A DNA stretch of 64,000 bases from Alkalihalobacillus bogoriensis ATCC BAA-922 (GTDB lineage: Bacteria; Bacillota; Bacilli; Bacillales; Bacillaceae_F): positions 62,001-126,000 of the forward strand of contig NZ_JHYI01000018.1 of NCBI RefSeq assembly GCF_000621445.1, read 5' to 3'. The translations under genes and the position numbers were made by a program. Positions 46,294 through 54,353 of the stretch are shown here, piece after piece. The notes below the pieces were generated by a model. It did not search any database. It was not told where the DNA came from and saw nothing but the letters and a program-made list of their open reading frames with translations. Position 1 is the stretch's first letter; each line of letters begins with the position of its first letter.

Positions 46294-46902
46294 CTATTTC
46301 AATTCAAGATAAATAACCTCATTATCCGAGTTGTTCCTGCTTATTGTTTTTAGTTGTAAAATTCCTTCGAAAAGTTCGTTTGGAATGGCCAGTATTACAT
46401 CTCCTTCTGTTTCGGAATTTCTGCCCATACGACGTTCTAATGTTGCCTGTTGCAGCTGATAATTAACAACTTCGTTAAGTATTGGATCATTATTAAAAAG
46501 AATTTGGCTATTTTTATCTAAGATGAAGGCTTCAAGTCGTTGTGTAGCTGTTTCACTCTCAAGAGCGTGTGACATAGAGATTATCACTTGTTTGTAATCG
46601 TTAATTAAATCTAGGTTCATGTTTTGAATTTCACGATCATAACGATCGATGAAATCAATTACTGAACTCTCTGTAAACTTAGTTACTTCTATTGACTCAA
46701 TTGTACGAGTAAATATTGCATCATGTCCTGAGCGATAATTTTCATCTGTATAAATTTGTACGGGCAATTCAACTGACTCATATTTCCTAATAACCGATGT
46801 TTCTTCTTCATCACTACTAGGATTTGTCTTACTGTCATTTGAACAAGCGGTAATAAGCGATATACTTAACATCGCAATCGCCAATTTGCGGTATTTCATC
46901 AT
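46294..46902 (-). CDS. Hypothetical lipoprotein
   Basis: A 202-residue lipoprotein. The ATG at 46902 follows GAAGGG; the frame is open 24 codons further up but without a signal peptide. The lipobox is SLITAC. The mature part is acidic and mostly helical (YDREIQNMNLDLINDYKQVI), then short strands. Family not recognised. Confidence 0.65.
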   Translation of the reverse strand: MMKYRKLAIAMLSISLITACSNDSKTNPSSDEEETSVIRKYESVELPVQIYTDENYRSGHDAIFTRTIESIEVTKFTESSVIDFIDRYDREIQNMNLDLINDYKQVIISMSHALESETATQRLEAFILDKNSQILFNNDPILNEVVNYQLQQATLERRMGRNSETEGDVILAIPNELFEGILQLKTISRNNSDNEVIYLELK

Positions 46903-47746
46903 GTTCCCTTCTTTCTCGACTTTTTTAGCAACTACACAAGAAGATATTACCAGAAAAAAATGGAAATTTCTCACCTTTTAAAAAAAAAAAACTTTATTCC
47001 TATATTTTACCAAAAGGTATGAAAGTCAATTAACCATAATTCCTATTTGTCTGTTCCAAACGCCTCTAGAGTGTAGATATTAAAAAAACCTCAAGTGAAC
47101 AATACTTAATACAACAAAATATTCAACATACGTAAAGCGAATACTTTGTTGAATGAGAAGGAAATGATATCTCATACTTTTGTATTTTTTAATTTGTAAG
47201 GAATAATAAATAACAAAAAGAATTACTAAATTTATAAAGTTCCATCTAATTTATTTGATAAAATAGATGTTAATTTTTAACTTATACAAAGCTGATTCCC
47301 CACGGACCATGCTCGCTCTGCTCTTCAGTAAGCCACTACTCTCATGAGCTACTCCTATTGCCAATTCACCAATACTCTTCAGCTTACCATAACACCTTTT
47401 TTCCTTTGTTTGTAAAAATATAACGATACACATAACAAACCATCACTATTAGGTAAACTTTTGCTTCGACGATCGTATTTGAATATAATGTTTGGATTTC
47501 AGCAGGTCGCAGTACTTGTTCTTTGTATACTTTATTAAACAGGTGATATATTTCTGCATCTATTTCACTTGGCAACGTATCACAAAGACATTTACCTACA
47601 GCTCTTCTTTTGGATTCTCTATTATTGCTTCAGCAGCTCTATTTATAAATCAAATTCCACTTTCAAGTACGGTTCAAAGACCACTCAACAATCAGACCCT
47701 GTTCACTTTACATATTACAAAAAATTTACAAATCATCTATATCCAA
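46903..47746. other. Gene-poor region with possible decayed coding fragments
   Basis: About 840 bp with no intact supported gene. On the minus strand near 47330-47400 the words KSIGELAIGVAHE resemble the H box of a sporulation-type histidine kinase but end abruptly. Near 47480-47650 an AAEAIIENPKEEL stretch and DTLPSEIDAEIYHLFN are joined only through a frameshift. An inverted repeat ATTCAACA/TGTTGAAT sits near 47121-47154. These look like eroded genes. Confidence 0.35.
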
Positions 47747-47763
47747 AACTAATGGCATTAGTT
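47747..47763. promoter_or_regulatory. Operator palindrome 1 upstream of the gene at 47825
   Basis: AACTAATG-G-CATTAGTT, a perfect 17-bp palindrome just upstream of TATAAT (47763-47768). Same core as the box at 47775. Confidence 0.65.
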
Positions 47764-47774
47764 ATAATATACTT

Positions 47775-47795
47775 AAAACTAATACCATTAGTTTT
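47775..47795. promoter_or_regulatory. Operator palindrome 2 upstream of the gene at 47825
   Basis: AAAACTAAT-ACC-ATTAGTTTT, a perfect 9-bp-arm palindrome between the -10 and the ribosome binding site. The core ACTAAT...ATTAGT is shared with operator 1, 30 bp centre to centre. Probably bound by a TetR- or MarR-type repressor that is not encoded intact beside it. Confidence 0.65.
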
Positions 47796-47824
47796 AATGC
47801 CGATTTATATAAGGAGTGGAAAAA

Positions 47825-48517
47825 ATGAATCAGACTGCTGGTCCAACGTTACAAGAAACGCTGAACAAAGCAACACCATTGAAACCTGTTTTACGTCCTA
47901 TCGCTGTTCTCTCACTATTTTTGTCTGGGATTTTATTCTTTTTGTATCCGGCACTTCGACCATTTTCAGACGAGGCAACATTGCAAGGTGCCGCTGCCTT
48001 TGCTTCAAATGCTTGGATGCTTTCTCATGTTTTAGGGATTATCGCTTTTCTGTTATTGCCTTTAGGATTAATAGGGTTATATAACACAATAGAAAATAAC
48101 AAAGCACGAAAAGTAGCGTTAACTGGAGTACTTTTAAGCTATTTAGGGATGGGATTCACTTTGCCGTTTTACGGTGCTGAGGTATTTGCGCTTTCGGTCA
48201 TTGGTCAAAAAGCACTTCTTCAACAAAGTGCTAGTGTTCTAGAACTAGCAAATGCGATTCGATTTGGTCCTGGCTTTCTAATGATTTTCCTTGGGCTCAT
48301 GCTGCTTGCGCTCGGTACTATCCTGATTGCAATTGCCATCTGGAAATCCCAAACGATGACAAAATGGACTGGGATGCCGCTTGCAGTTGGAATTGTTTTA
48401 TATCTTCCCCAATACCTTGCCTCACAACCACTTCGAATCGCACACGGTCTGCTGATTGCAATCGGTTGTATTTGGATTGCCGTTGAGATATGGAAGCACC
48501 GGACATATGAGAAGTAG
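47825..48517 (+). CDS. Multipass membrane protein of unknown function
   Basis: A 230-residue protein with six or seven hydrophobic helices and little else (LRPIAVLSLFLSGILFFLYP, then HVLGIIAFLLLPLGLIGLYN). The ATG at 47825 is eight bases after AAGGAG. Tightly regulated by appearance: two palindromes flank its -10. A decayed copy of its second half lies at 60421-60648. Family not recognised; DUF4386-like in general plan only. Confidence 0.7.
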   Translation: MNQTAGPTLQETLNKATPLKPVLRPIAVLSLFLSGILFFLYPALRPFSDEATLQGAAAFASNAWMLSHVLGIIAFLLLPLGLIGLYNTIENNKARKVALTGVLLSYLGMGFTLPFYGAEVFALSVIGQKALLQQSASVLELANAIRFGPGFLMIFLGLMLLALGTILIAIAIWKSQTMTKWTGMPLAVGIVLYLPQYLASQPLRIAHGLLIAIGCIWIAVEIWKHRTYEK

Positions 48518-48654
48518 TCGACCAACCTGCAAAACAGACGACTGTCATTATCGGGCTCAAAGGAGAAAAATAGGTATAGGCAAGCAAATTCGATTTGGTT
48601 AAAAGACGGAAACAGACCAAAACATACTAATAAAAAAAATATTTAGATATGTTC

Positions 48655-49467
48655 TTATGTTGTCCCGATGAGTTTACGAAAGCGTGGGTGTTCCGAAAGA
48701 ATAGAAGATCTTAGCCTTTTAACAACAGGATGTTGCGATGAAAAAAAATCATCTTTTGAATTGTAAAGTTCAATTAATTCTCCTTTTTCAAGTACACCTA
48801 TACGGTCAGAAATGGAAAAAGCCACTTTAATATCATGGGTAATAAAAAGATACGCTAAACCGAAGTCCTGTTTCAATTTCTCTAATAATTGTAAAATTAA
48901 GCCTTGTGTTACCATATCCAAACTACTTACTGATTCATCAAGAACAATTAACTTTGGATTAAGAGCGATCGCTCTAGCAATGTTTATTCTTTGTAGTTGT
49001 CCGCCACTAAATTGATGTGGATATTTTTTTAAATCCTTTTCACTTAATCCCACTCTTTCTAAAAGCTCAATAATTCTTATTCTTTGTTCTCTTTTTGTTA
49101 ATTTTTCATAGTTTTCTAGTGGTTCACTAATAATATGTTCAGCTGTCATCCGCGGGTTAACTGCTGAATATGAGTCTTGAAATACAACTTGTAAATCACG
49201 ACGTAGTTTTTGTTGTGTTGCTTTCCCTATATTATATATATCATATCCTTGAAACAAAACTTGACCTTGTTGTGGAGGTTGAATTCCGAGAATTACTTTT
49301 CCTAAAGTACTTTTTCCGGCTCCGCTTGTACCTATTAAGCCCAAACATGTTCCCTCTTCAATAGTAAAGGAAATATCATTAAGAACTTTATTTGATAGGG
49401 TGTTTTCTTTAAATAGTTTCTTAGAATTAAAGCTAAGGTGTACTTGTTTTACCTGTAATAAGCTCAA
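48655..49467 (-). CDS. nikE: Nickel/metallophore ABC transporter ATPase 2 (NikE/CntF-like)
   Basis: A 270-residue ATPase of the Opp/Nik importer class: Walker A GTSGAGKS, signature FSGGQLQR, Walker B LIVLDESVSSLD. The start is most likely the TTG at 49467, seven bases after GGAAGGTG; a GTG at 49476 overlaps that site. It is the last gene of a five-gene operon in NikABCDE order. Paired with the ATPase at 49499 it powers uptake of nickel, cobalt or a metal-metallophore complex. Confidence 0.85.
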   Translation of the reverse strand: MSLLQVKQVHLSFNSKKLFKENTLSNKVLNDISFTIEEGTCLGLIGTSGAGKSTLGKVILGIQPPQQGQVLFQGYDIYNIGKATQQKLRRDLQVVFQDSYSAVNPRMTAEHIISEPLENYEKLTKREQRIRIIELLERVGLSEKDLKKYPHQFSGGQLQRINIARAIALNPKLIVLDESVSSLDMVTQGLILQLLEKLKQDFGLAYLFITHDIKVAFSISDRIGVLEKGELIELYNSKDDFFSSQHPVVKRLRSSILSEHPRFRKLIGTT

Positions 49468-49498
49468 TGGTTTCACCTTCCGAGTATGTAATCGGTAA

Positions 49499-50332
49499 TC
49501 ACAACATATAAGTATATGGTTGTTTCTCAGAATATAAGGTCGGCCTTGTTCTTAATAACTGCCTCGTATACTCGTGTTTTGGGTTATCAAATAATTCTAA
49601 CACATTTGCTGATTCAACAATTCTACCATTTTGCATTACAATACAATCATCAGCCATCTCTGATATAACTCCTAGATCATGAGAAATAAGTAAAATCGCG
49701 GTTCCATATTCCGTACGTATTTTATCTAATAATCGCAGTACTAATAACTGGCTATGAAGATCAAGGGCTGTAGTTGGTTCATCAGCAATAATCACAGAAG
49801 GTTGTAAGCATGCTGCGATAGCAATCATCACTCGTTGAAGCATTCCGCCACTTAATTGGAAAGGGTAGCTTTTTAATAACTTATTGGGGTTTTCCAAATT
49901 CACACTTTCCAAGACATCCATCGCAAGCTCTTTTGCTTGCTTTTTAGTTAATGACGTATGAGATTTAATTGTTTCAATAAATTGATGACCAATCGTAAAA
50001 ACAGGAGTAAATGCATTCATCGGGTTTTGCATAACGAAAGCAATATCTTTCCCGCGAATTTTTCGCATTTCTTTGTTTTCAAGGCCATTTAATTCCTTTC
50101 CTTCTAGAGTAATACTTCCCTTGATTTGCAAATTATTTTTATCATGTAACTGTAGGATGGACATACTTGTAACGGTTTTACCACAACCACTTTCCCCAAC
50201 AAGGCCTAGAATTTGACCTTTTTTCACCTCAAAATTAATATCCTGTATAAGTGTGGAAACACCTTTGCTTGTGGCTACATGCACATGCAAATCTTTCACA
50301 CATAAAACATCTCTTTCATTTGAATTCATCAT
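49499..50332 (-). CDS. nikD: Nickel/metallophore ABC transporter ATPase 1 (NikD/CntD-like)
   Basis: A 277-residue ATPase with Walker A GESGCGKT, a signature of LSGGMLQR and Walker B VIIADEPTTALD. The C-terminal YTRQLLRTRPTL part is typical of OppD/NikD. AAAGGATTG precedes the ATG pair. It is 16 bp after the NikC-like gene and is the partner of the NikE-like ATPase. Confidence 0.87.
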   Translation of the reverse strand: MMNSNERDVLCVKDLHVHVATSKGVSTLIQDINFEVKKGQILGLVGESGCGKTVTSMSILQLHDKNNLQIKGSITLEGKELNGLENKEMRKIRGKDIAFVMQNPMNAFTPVFTIGHQFIETIKSHTSLTKKQAKELAMDVLESVNLENPNKLLKSYPFQLSGGMLQRVMIAIAACLQPSVIIADEPTTALDLHSQLLVLRLLDKIRTEYGTAILLISHDLGVISEMADDCIVMQNGRIVESANVLELFDNPKHEYTRQLLRTRPTLYSEKQPYTYML

Positions 50333-50348
50333 TTAACAATCCTTTTCA

Positions 50349-51179
50349 TTAGCGACGTTTAACCCCAAAACGTTCAGATAGTGACTCCCCTAATAAATTG
50401 AAAGTAACAACCACTAACATTATCATTAATCCTGGGTAAATCATTAAAGCTGGGTGTGTCCGAATATAAGATTTCCCTTCATGAATCATCGCCCCCCATT
50501 CCGGTGTAGGTGGTTGCACTCCTAACCCTAGAAATGACATGGAGGATAAACTCATAATCGCCCATCCCATTTCAAGTGTGCCCATTACCGCTAGTGGTGG
50601 GAGAACATTAGGAAAAATATGTTTCTTTACAATGGTCCAAGTAGAAGATCCACTGATTTTCGCAGCCATAATATAGTTTCGTTCTTTCAGGCTTAATACC
50701 ATTCCACGTATTATCCTAGCGTAATAAACCCATTGTACAAGAATTAGCCCTAATACAACTTGTTTAAGACCCGCCCCCCAAATTCCTACAAAACCAAGAA
50801 CAAACAAAAGACTTGGAATTGCCATTAGAGCATCACCGAATCTCATTAACAATTGATCTATCCAACCACCAAAATACCCTGCAAGAATTCCGATAATCAA
50901 ACCAATGCTTAATGCTGATATAAAAATAATTAAAGCATACCCTAACGAAATTCTTGCACCATGTAAGATACGTGAAAATGTACATCGACCTAAATGATCT
51001 GTTCCTAATGGATATGTTAGAGAAGGTTGTTGTAGTTTATGAACTAAATTGACTGCAATTGGATCATTCGGTGCAAGCCAAGGAGCAAAGATAGTAATAA
51101 ACAATAATACACACAAAATAACTGAACAAATGACAATCACTTTTTGACTTTTTAATTTTTCACGGAACGTTGCTATCAT
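50349..51179 (-). CDS. nikC: Nickel/metallophore ABC permease (NikC/CntC-like)
   Basis: A 276-residue permease of the Opp/DppC type with six membrane segments. The N-terminal part contains APNDPIAVNLVHKLQQPSLT then YPLGTDHLGRCTFSRILHGA, the standard family sequence in which the usual DxxGRD is DHLGRC. The EAA loop is MAAKISGSSTWTIVKKHIFP. The start overlaps the NikB-like stop by four bases. Confidence 0.9.
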   Translation of the reverse strand: MIATFREKLKSQKVIVICSVILCVLLFITIFAPWLAPNDPIAVNLVHKLQQPSLTYPLGTDHLGRCTFSRILHGARISLGYALIIFISALSIGLIIGILAGYFGGWIDQLLMRFGDALMAIPSLLFVLGFVGIWGAGLKQVVLGLILVQWVYYARIIRGMVLSLKERNYIMAAKISGSSTWTIVKKHIFPNVLPPLAVMGTLEMGWAIMSLSSMSFLGLGVQPPTPEWGAMIHEGKSYIRTHPALMIYPGLMIMLVVVTFNLLGESLSERFGVKRR

Positions 51180-52120
51180 TGAAACTGTCTTCCTTTTCTA
51201 GATATGCGTGGATCAATATACATTTGGATTAAATCGACAATTAAGTTACTTATTAAAAATAGGGCCGCCGCTAACAGCACATAACCTTGGATCACAGGAA
51301 TATCACGATTAAAAACAGCATCTATAAAATACCGTCCAAATCCTGGCCATGAAAAGACGACCTCCACAATAATCGCTCCGGTCATTAAGTTCCCTAAATT
51401 CATTCCAAGTCCAGAAATCATCGGAGAAATGGCAATTCGAAGTACATGTTTTCCCATGATAATTTTTTCAGGAAGTCCTCTCGTTCGGGCAAAAAGCACA
51501 TACGACTCTTGTAAGTTTTCAAGAACACTTGCACGTAGTAATCGGGTATATAAAGCGATTAAAGGGAATGCCAGTGTAATTGAAGGTAAAACTAAATGTT
51601 CCCAGGAGCCTTTACCCTCAACTGGGAATAGGTCTAGTTTTACAGAGAAAAAGAAAATAAATAAATATCCAAGCCAAAATGATGGAATGGATGCACCAAT
51701 AAAAGAGAGGAATCGACTAAAATGGTCAATTCCACTATTTTTCTTTATTCCTGCTAAAAACCCCAAGGGAACACTTATTAAAATAGCTATGAAAAGACTC
51801 CCTACTGTTAACTGGATCGTCGCTGGCATTCTAGAGGAAATTTCCTCCCATACTGGTTTATTCGTAACATAAGATATACCAAAATCAAGTTGGCATATTT
51901 TAATAATGGCATTCACATATTGGGTTAGGAGAGGTTGGTCTAAACCAAACTCATGTCTTTTTTGTTCCAACATCTCTTCTGTTGCTTGAATATGAGCTGC
52001 GGCAAAATATGCTTCAGCAGGATCCACTGGTGATAAATTAATCATTGTAAATGTTAGTAATGTCGCCAAAAGAAAAATTGGAACAATCATAAAAATCCGT
52101 TTCAAGACATAAGTGCCCAT
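51176..52120 (-). CDS. nikB: Nickel/metallophore ABC permease (NikB/CntB-like)
   Basis: A 314-residue Opp/DppB-type permease: first helix MIVPIFLLATLLTFTMINLS, then the long extracellular loop with DPAEAYF, and the EAA loop FARTRGLPEKIIMGKHVLR. The ATG follows GGAGAGG. It is 18 bp after the substrate-binding protein gene. Confidence 0.9.
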   Translation of the reverse strand: MGTYVLKRIFMIVPIFLLATLLTFTMINLSPVDPAEAYFAAAHIQATEEMLEQKRHEFGLDQPLLTQYVNAIIKICQLDFGISYVTNKPVWEEISSRMPATIQLTVGSLFIAILISVPLGFLAGIKKNSGIDHFSRFLSFIGASIPSFWLGYLFIFFFSVKLDLFPVEGKGSWEHLVLPSITLAFPLIALYTRLLRASVLENLQESYVLFARTRGLPEKIIMGKHVLRIAISPMISGLGMNLGNLMTGAIIVEVVFSWPGFGRYFIDAVFNRDIPVIQGYVLLAAALFLISNLIVDLIQMYIDPRISRKGRQFQ

Positions 52121-52138
52121 GAATACCTCTCCAGTCTC

Positions 52139-53761
52139 TTACTCGTTTACGCTAATTCCTGTAAACGGATGTTCATCCCGGTTAGCAGGAAATGTAAAAT
52201 TAGAAATATCACTTTGATAAATAGCTATTTGTTTAATATACGAAATAGGTACAATCGCACCTTGTTCTTGTAATGAGCTTAATATTGTAGTATATAATTC
52301 TTGGCGTTCAGCTTCATCCGTTGTTTGTTTTACTTTAGTAATGTCATTTAATAGATCCTCTTTATTAGGGTAAGCTGAAATAGCTTCACTAAATCCAAAA
52401 CCTTCTGTAGAAATGATATTTACGAAGGTATGTGGATCATAAGGAGACCCGTAGTTGCTAAAGAAGTTCATATGGAAATCATTTGCTTTGAATCTTTCTA
52501 CTTGTGTTGTAAGTTCCACTCCAACAATATTTAAACTAACCCCTAGTCCTGCCCACTCAGATTGTAATGTTTCAGCCATTGTTTTTTGAATGGATTCAGC
52601 AGAATTATACATTAATTCAATTTCTAATAGTTTCCCATCTTTTTCTCGAATGTTTTTTCCTTCTGGCAACTTCCATCCTGCTTCATCTAATAATTCTTTA
52701 GCTTTTTCAACATTATAATCAACCGCAGTTACATTCACTTTTGAAGTGTAAGGATAATTTGTTGGTAAGAGATAGTCAGCCTTTTCTTCCAACCCAGATG
52801 TAACGCCTTCGACCATAGCTTGTTTATTAAATCCAAAATGTAATGCTTGACGAACACGCTCATCTGAAAGCTGTTCAGTATTTGTATTCATAACTAACTG
52901 CCTAGTAGCAACAGGCTCAGAAACGCTAGTCTCATAGTTTCCTGTTGATTCTAATTGGTTAAAAGAATCAATATTAATAACGCCTTCACCATAAATGAGA
53001 TCTAAATCTCCTTTTTCAAAAGAAAGTACTCGTGTTTCAGCATCTGGAATGACTTTAACAGTAATTTCCTCCACAGAAGGTAGTTCACCCCAATAATTAT
53101 CATTACGTATAAAAGTAGCATATTCATCTACTTTATAATCTTCCAAAATCCACGGTCCTGTTCCAACTGGATGAACTACACCTTTTGAAGTATCACCATC
53201 TTCTGGAAAGCCCGCTTCACCAAGGAATCGAACTGGACGGACGACTGCTAACTCCTGGATAGTAGGGTAATAGGCTTCAGTTAATGCTAATTTGAAATTA
53301 TACTCATCAATGATTTCTATTTTATCAATCTTTGATATTACTCCTAACCAACTATGAGTATCTTTATTTGCTAATATGGGATCAAAGTTCTTCTTAACAA
53401 CCTCTGCATTGAAATCTGTGCCATCAGAAAATTTAACACCTTTTCGCAAAGTAAAGATGTACTCTTTCCCATCTTCAGAAATATCCCATGACTCTGCTAG
53501 ATGGGGCTTTAATTCTCCTCCGTCATGATAGCTAACTAAAGGTTCATACACCATAGATTGTGCAAATAATTGTGATGGATTATAAATATGTGGATTCATT
53601 TCACCAATGTCTCTTGGCCAAGCAAATGTAATCTTGTTATCACTTACCTGTGTAGAAGGTGAATTATCAGTTTCTACAGTTTCATTTGAACAACCAACTA
53701 AAGCGAATAATAGAATAAGTGCCATCATTAAAAATTGTATATACTGTTTTGAGTTTGGCAT
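52139..53761 (-). CDS. nikA: Nickel/metallophore-binding lipoprotein (NikA/CntA-like)
   Basis: A 540-residue SBP family 5 lipoprotein. Lipobox ALVGC near residue 23, then a polar linker. The core shows VRPVRFLGEAGF and GTGPWILEDYK, sequences I associate with NikA and its metallophore-binding relatives rather than with peptide-binding OppA. It would bind Ni(II), Co(II) or a metal-metallophore such as a staphylopine-type complex, and deliver it to NikB/NikC. No metallophore synthesis genes are in the window. The upstream gap has a Fur-like box, so metal starvation is the likely inducer. Confidence 0.85.
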   Translation of the reverse strand: MPNSKQYIQFLMMALILLFALVGCSNETVETDNSPSTQVSDNKITFAWPRDIGEMNPHIYNPSQLFAQSMVYEPLVSYHDGGELKPHLAESWDISEDGKEYIFTLRKGVKFSDGTDFNAEVVKKNFDPILANKDTHSWLGVISKIDKIEIIDEYNFKLALTEAYYPTIQELAVVRPVRFLGEAGFPEDGDTSKGVVHPVGTGPWILEDYKVDEYATFIRNDNYWGELPSVEEITVKVIPDAETRVLSFEKGDLDLIYGEGVINIDSFNQLESTGNYETSVSEPVATRQLVMNTNTEQLSDERVRQALHFGFNKQAMVEGVTSGLEEKADYLLPTNYPYTSKVNVTAVDYNVEKAKELLDEAGWKLPEGKNIREKDGKLLEIELMYNSAESIQKTMAETLQSEWAGLGVSLNIVGVELTTQVERFKANDFHMNFFSNYGSPYDPHTFVNIISTEGFGFSEAISAYPNKEDLLNDITKVKQTTDEAERQELYTTILSSLQEQGAIVPISYIKQIAIYQSDISNFTFPANRDEHPFTGISVNE

Positions 53762-53789
53762 ATGTAATTGTTCCTCTCCTAAATGATAT

Positions 53790-53804
53790 TGAAAACTATT
53801 ATCA
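53790..53804 (-). promoter_or_regulatory. Fur-family box upstream of the nik operon
   Basis: On the minus strand TGATAATAGTTTTCA, 13 of 15 matches to the Bacillus Fur box TGATAATNATTATCA. It is 29 bp before the NikA start codon. A Zur or other Fur paralog could also use it. Confidence 0.6.
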
Positions 53805-53945
53805 ATAGTAATTCCTGCCTAATACTTTGTCAATCATAATTTTATACAAACATATCGTAGACAAAGGGTAACCACCGCCATCTGGTCGTGCCAATTAATT
53901 GGAGAAGAAAATAAATGAATTTATACTGAGGAAATGGTTGACGCA

Positions 53946-53980
53946 CAAAAAAATTCCGACAAACAAATCGTTTGACGGAA
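53946..53980 (-). terminator. Terminator of the van operon
   Basis: TTCCGACAAAC (53954-53964) with GTTTGACGGAA (53970-53980), one mismatch. The minus-strand copy runs into seven Ts. It is 374 bp after vanT. Confidence 0.7.
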
Positions 53981-54353
53981 CATATACTTTCATCAACCTG
54001 TCAATGAGTGCAACTGATTCAAAGTTACATAATTAGTGGTCATAGCAATCATGTTTTCGTTGCAGTACTTTATATAACTCGAACATTTTTCATGGAAAAA
54101 CCCCTTAATTATTTAATATCTTTAACTAAACAAAAAATAGCTTCAACATTTCAACTTGTATTTTGCTCTGTTTTGTTTAACAAGGCTCCAACAAGTTTAA
54201 CAGAAAGGGGGGAATCTCTGTTCAAGGGACATAGTAACCAGCTCTTGCTTTATGATACTCAAAAGTTTCGGATAGTAACTTGCAAGCCTAGCGTTGTGTT
54301 TCCTGAATCCATAGAACGTGTTGTACTTATTAAGGTCGTTTCTGAAATTCCTT
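53981..54353. other. Region downstream of vanT with no convincing gene
   Basis: Open frames exist on both strands (for example + 54008-54385 and - 54197-54430), but none has a ribosome binding site or a recognisable product, and one overlaps vanT heavily. Possibly the untranslated 3' part of the van transcript. Confidence 0.4.

Noticed and set aside
48655-53761. Oligopeptide (Opp) transporter as the identity of the five-gene operon
   Set aside because: Gene order fits both, but the binding protein words VRPVRFLG and GTGPWILEDY and the Fur-like box favour nickel or metallophore uptake; not fully excluded.
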